Source: UBA2144 sp043819035
GTDB lineage: Bacteria; Patescibacteriota; Gracilibacteria; Peribacterales; Peribacteraceae
NCBI GenBank assembly: GCA_043819035.1
Contig: JBDRFD010000014.1
Coordinates: 1 to 29,825, forward strand
Reading direction: 5' to 3'
DNA: 29,825 nucleotides
The notes under the pieces were generated by a model. The model was not told the origin of the DNA, did not search any database, and worked only from the letters and a program-made list of their open reading frames with translations. Position numbers and translations under genes: made by a program. Shown here in pieces: positions 28,174-29,825 of this stretch; the stretch's first letter is position 1; every line of letters begins with the position of its first letter.

Positions 28174-29825
28174 ATGTCAGATACGAAGTCTGCGATTACA
28201 TCGCAAAAAGAATATATATTAGAACTCGGAGACAAGTCCCTCATTGTTAGTACCGGTTCCCTTGCTCTCCAGGCAAATGCAACCGTTCTCTGCCAGATCG
28301 GTGATACCGTCTGCATGGGCAACTGCACTGTGAGCAGTGAACCGCGTGAGGGGGTGGATTTTCTTCCTCTCCAGGTTGTGTATCAGGAGAAGTTTTATGC
28401 AGGAGGGAAGATCGCAGGATCTCGGTACCGCAAGCGCGAAGGTCGACCCGCGGATGAGTATGTGCTGCTTGGTCGCGTGATTGATCGGGGACTTAGGCCG
28501 ATGTTCCCTAAGTATCTTAGGAACGATATCCAGGTTTTCTGTACGGTGCTTAGTTACGACTTCGAAAACGAACACGAGATAGCTTCGGCGAATGCCGCGA
28601 ATCTCTCTGTAGCACTTTCTGATTGTCCTGCAGACGGTCCATTGGGAACAGTCCGTGTTGGAATGATCGAAGGACAGCTCGTTTTGAATCCAACGAGAGA
28701 AGCACGGACAAAATCCAGTTTAGATATGTTCGTTACCGCTTCACTCGATCGAATCGTTATGATCGAGGCAGGAGCGAACCAGTTACCTGAAGCTGAAATT
28801 CTAAAGGCGATCGAATTTGGGAAGAAGTGGGCGCAGAGACTAGCTAAGTTCTTTGAGGGTATTCAAAAGGAGATCGGCAAACCAAAGTTTGAGGTTGCTC
28901 CTCCGTTTGAGCATAAGGAAGCAAAAGAATTCCTGAAGGAATGGGCACTGGAGACCGTCAATAAGGCAATCAAAGATCCACTGGAAAAGCTCGAGCGTCG
29001 CTGTATCTTCAATAAGTTCATTAATGGAGCGGCCGAGAAACTCGAAGAGAAGTTTGGACCCGCCGCAGAGGACGAAGAGTTGGTGAAACTATACGCAAAC
29101 GCCGGAGAATTTATGGATAAAGTTATCAAGTCTGAGGTTCGCCGATTAATTCTGGAAGAAGGTTTACGCATGAGCAGCCGGAAGGTTGATCAGATCCGCC
29201 AGATTTCTGCCATGGTCGACGTACTTCCAAACGTTGTGCACGGAAGTGCACTCTTCCAGCGAGGTGAAACTCAGGGGCTCACGACCTGTACGCTGGGTTC
29301 GCCAGGAGATAAGCAGCTCTCTGAGGGAATGGAAGGGGAAGAGGAGCTCAGGTACTTCCATCATTACAACTTCCCGCCGTTCTCGGTTGGGGAAACGAGT
29401 AACAGGCTTTTTGTCGGGAATCGAGAGATCGGCCACGGAAGCCTGGCTCAGCGTGGTATCGAGCCGGTGCTTCCTTCCGAGAAAGATTTCCCGTACACCA
29501 TCCGTACGGTGACAGAAATACTCGCAAGTAATGGATCCTCTTCTATGGCTGCGACATGCGGTTCGACTCTTGCTTTGATGGCAGCCGGTGTTCCCATCAG
29601 CGATCCTGTTTCCGGTATTGCTCTTGGTATGATTTCGGATGAAGAAAAAGATCAGTATGTGATTCTCTCCGATTTGCAGGACGAAGAGGACTTCGGTGGG
29701 GATATGGACTTCAAAGTCACGGGGACCGAGAAAGGAGTGACTGCTATTCAGATGGACATCAAGATCAAGGGAATGCCTGATCATGTATTCGAGGAAGCAC
29801 TGGAACGTGCGCGCAGCGGTCGCTT
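28174..29825 (+). CDS. pnp: Polyribonucleotide nucleotidyltransferase, partial (3' end missing)
   Basis: A phosphorolytic 3'-5' exoribonuclease of the RNA degradosome. The frame starts at ATG 28174 (MSDTKSAITSQKEYILELGD) and is open to the window end, giving 550 residues. The first RNase PH-like core contains LPLQVVYQEKFYAGGKIAGS and RPMFPKYLRNDIQVF. An all-helical linker (~240-330) follows. The second core has HGSALFQRGETQ, GMEGEEELRYFHHYNFPPFSVGE, IGHGSLAQRGIEPVLP and the catalytic-site segment SNGSSSMAATCGSTLALMAAGVP. The KH and S1 RNA-binding domains would lie beyond the window. No frameshifts are seen. Confidence 0.96.
   Translation, partial: MSDTKSAITSQKEYILELGDKSLIVSTGSLALQANATVLCQIGDTVCMGNCTVSSEPREGVDFLPLQVVYQEKFYAGGKIAGSRYRKREGRPADEYVLLGRVIDRGLRPMFPKYLRNDIQVFCTVLSYDFENEHEIASANAANLSVALSDCPADGPLGTVRVGMIEGQLVLNPTREARTKSSLDMFVTASLDRIVMIEAGANQLPEAEILKAIEFGKKWAQRLAKFFEGIQKEIGKPKFEVAPPFEHKEAKEFLKEWALETVNKAIKDPLEKLERRCIFNKFINGAAEKLEEKFGPAAEDEELVKLYANAGEFMDKVIKSEVRRLILEEGLRMSSRKVDQIRQISAMVDVLPNVVHGSALFQRGETQGLTTCTLGSPGDKQLSEGMEGEEELRYFHHYNFPPFSVGETSNRLFVGNREIGHGSLAQRGIEPVLPSEKDFPYTIRTVTEILASNGSSSMAATCGSTLALMAAGVPISDPVSGIALGMISDEEKDQYVILSDLQDEEDFGGDMDFKVTGTEKGVTAIQMDIKIKGMPDHVFEEALERARSGR

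Overview
The window (about 46% GC by eye, standard genetic code with TAA, TAG and TGA all used as stops) looks like a chromosomal segment of a small-genome, single-membrane bacterium of the Patescibacteria/CPR type, possibly Peregrinibacteria/Peribacteria-like. The reasons are an SLH-domain surface protein with an acidic Cys-containing linker, a ComEC without the C-terminal hydrolase domain, many short proteins of unknown function, several starts without a Shine-Dalgarno sequence, and many palindromic intergenic repeats. The taxonomic assignment is an inference.

Layout. 1-250 is a nested inverted repeat. 344-1185 is a gene broken by two frameshifts. 1268-5924 (minus) holds prephenate dehydrogenase with an ACT domain, a 65-residue protein, ATP-type PEP carboxykinase and a class I/II aminotransferase. 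6245-8398 holds convergent Nramp-like and queuosine-precursor (YhhQ-type) transporters. 8648-12016 holds a Tyr-rich secreted protein, a CHASE/PAS histidine kinase, its receiver protein and a membrane-anchored HisKA-only protein. 12101-15479 holds a membrane methyltransferase, an Smr protein, a MITE, ComEC and KsgA. 15490-17653 is a cluster of three genes, each behind its own leader-peptide attenuator; the middle gene is a class I DAHP synthase. 17921-23186 holds an SLH protein, a UvrD/PcrA helicase and a conserved unknown. 23297-25628 holds a small gene behind a valine-rich leader, an amber-interrupted BON-like gene, a 3' duplicate fragment and an RmuC-like protein. 25830-29825 holds rpsO, a TrpR-like regulator, an unknown protein, a RelB/YafQ-type toxin-antitoxin pair and pnp, which runs off the end.

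The main result is a set of four transcription attenuators of one design, none in the long-ORF set because the leader peptides are only 19-31 codons. Each has a promoter whose -10 lies 9-10 nt before the leader ATG, so the leader mRNA is nearly leaderless. Each has an antiterminator arm at the 3' end of the leader ORF, an intrinsic terminator, and then a structural gene whose ATG lies 13-22 nt after the U-tract with no Shine-Dalgarno sequence. Two leaders are related (both contain QTF-[YF]YGF) but differ in composition: one is Phe/Tyr-rich before a 104-residue unknown protein, the other is Trp/Tyr/Phe-rich before DAHP synthase. A third, on the opposite strand 6 kb away, carries six Val codons before a 124-residue unknown protein. 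A fourth has the same hardware but carries a common environmental palindrome inside its leader ORF. With TyrA-ACT, an aminotransferase and a TrpR-family protein also present, the window suggests aromatic amino acid synthesis controlled at several levels. It also suggests that small uncharacterised proteins are tied to amino-acid supply.

The intergenic spaces carry several families of palindromic or low-complexity repeats: a CTAG-flanked MITE, two elements with TTGTCTGG/CAGACAA ends, and GGATGG, TAGGGGC, TTAGCAATT and AATTGAC types. One of these repeats lies inside the ksgA coding sequence.
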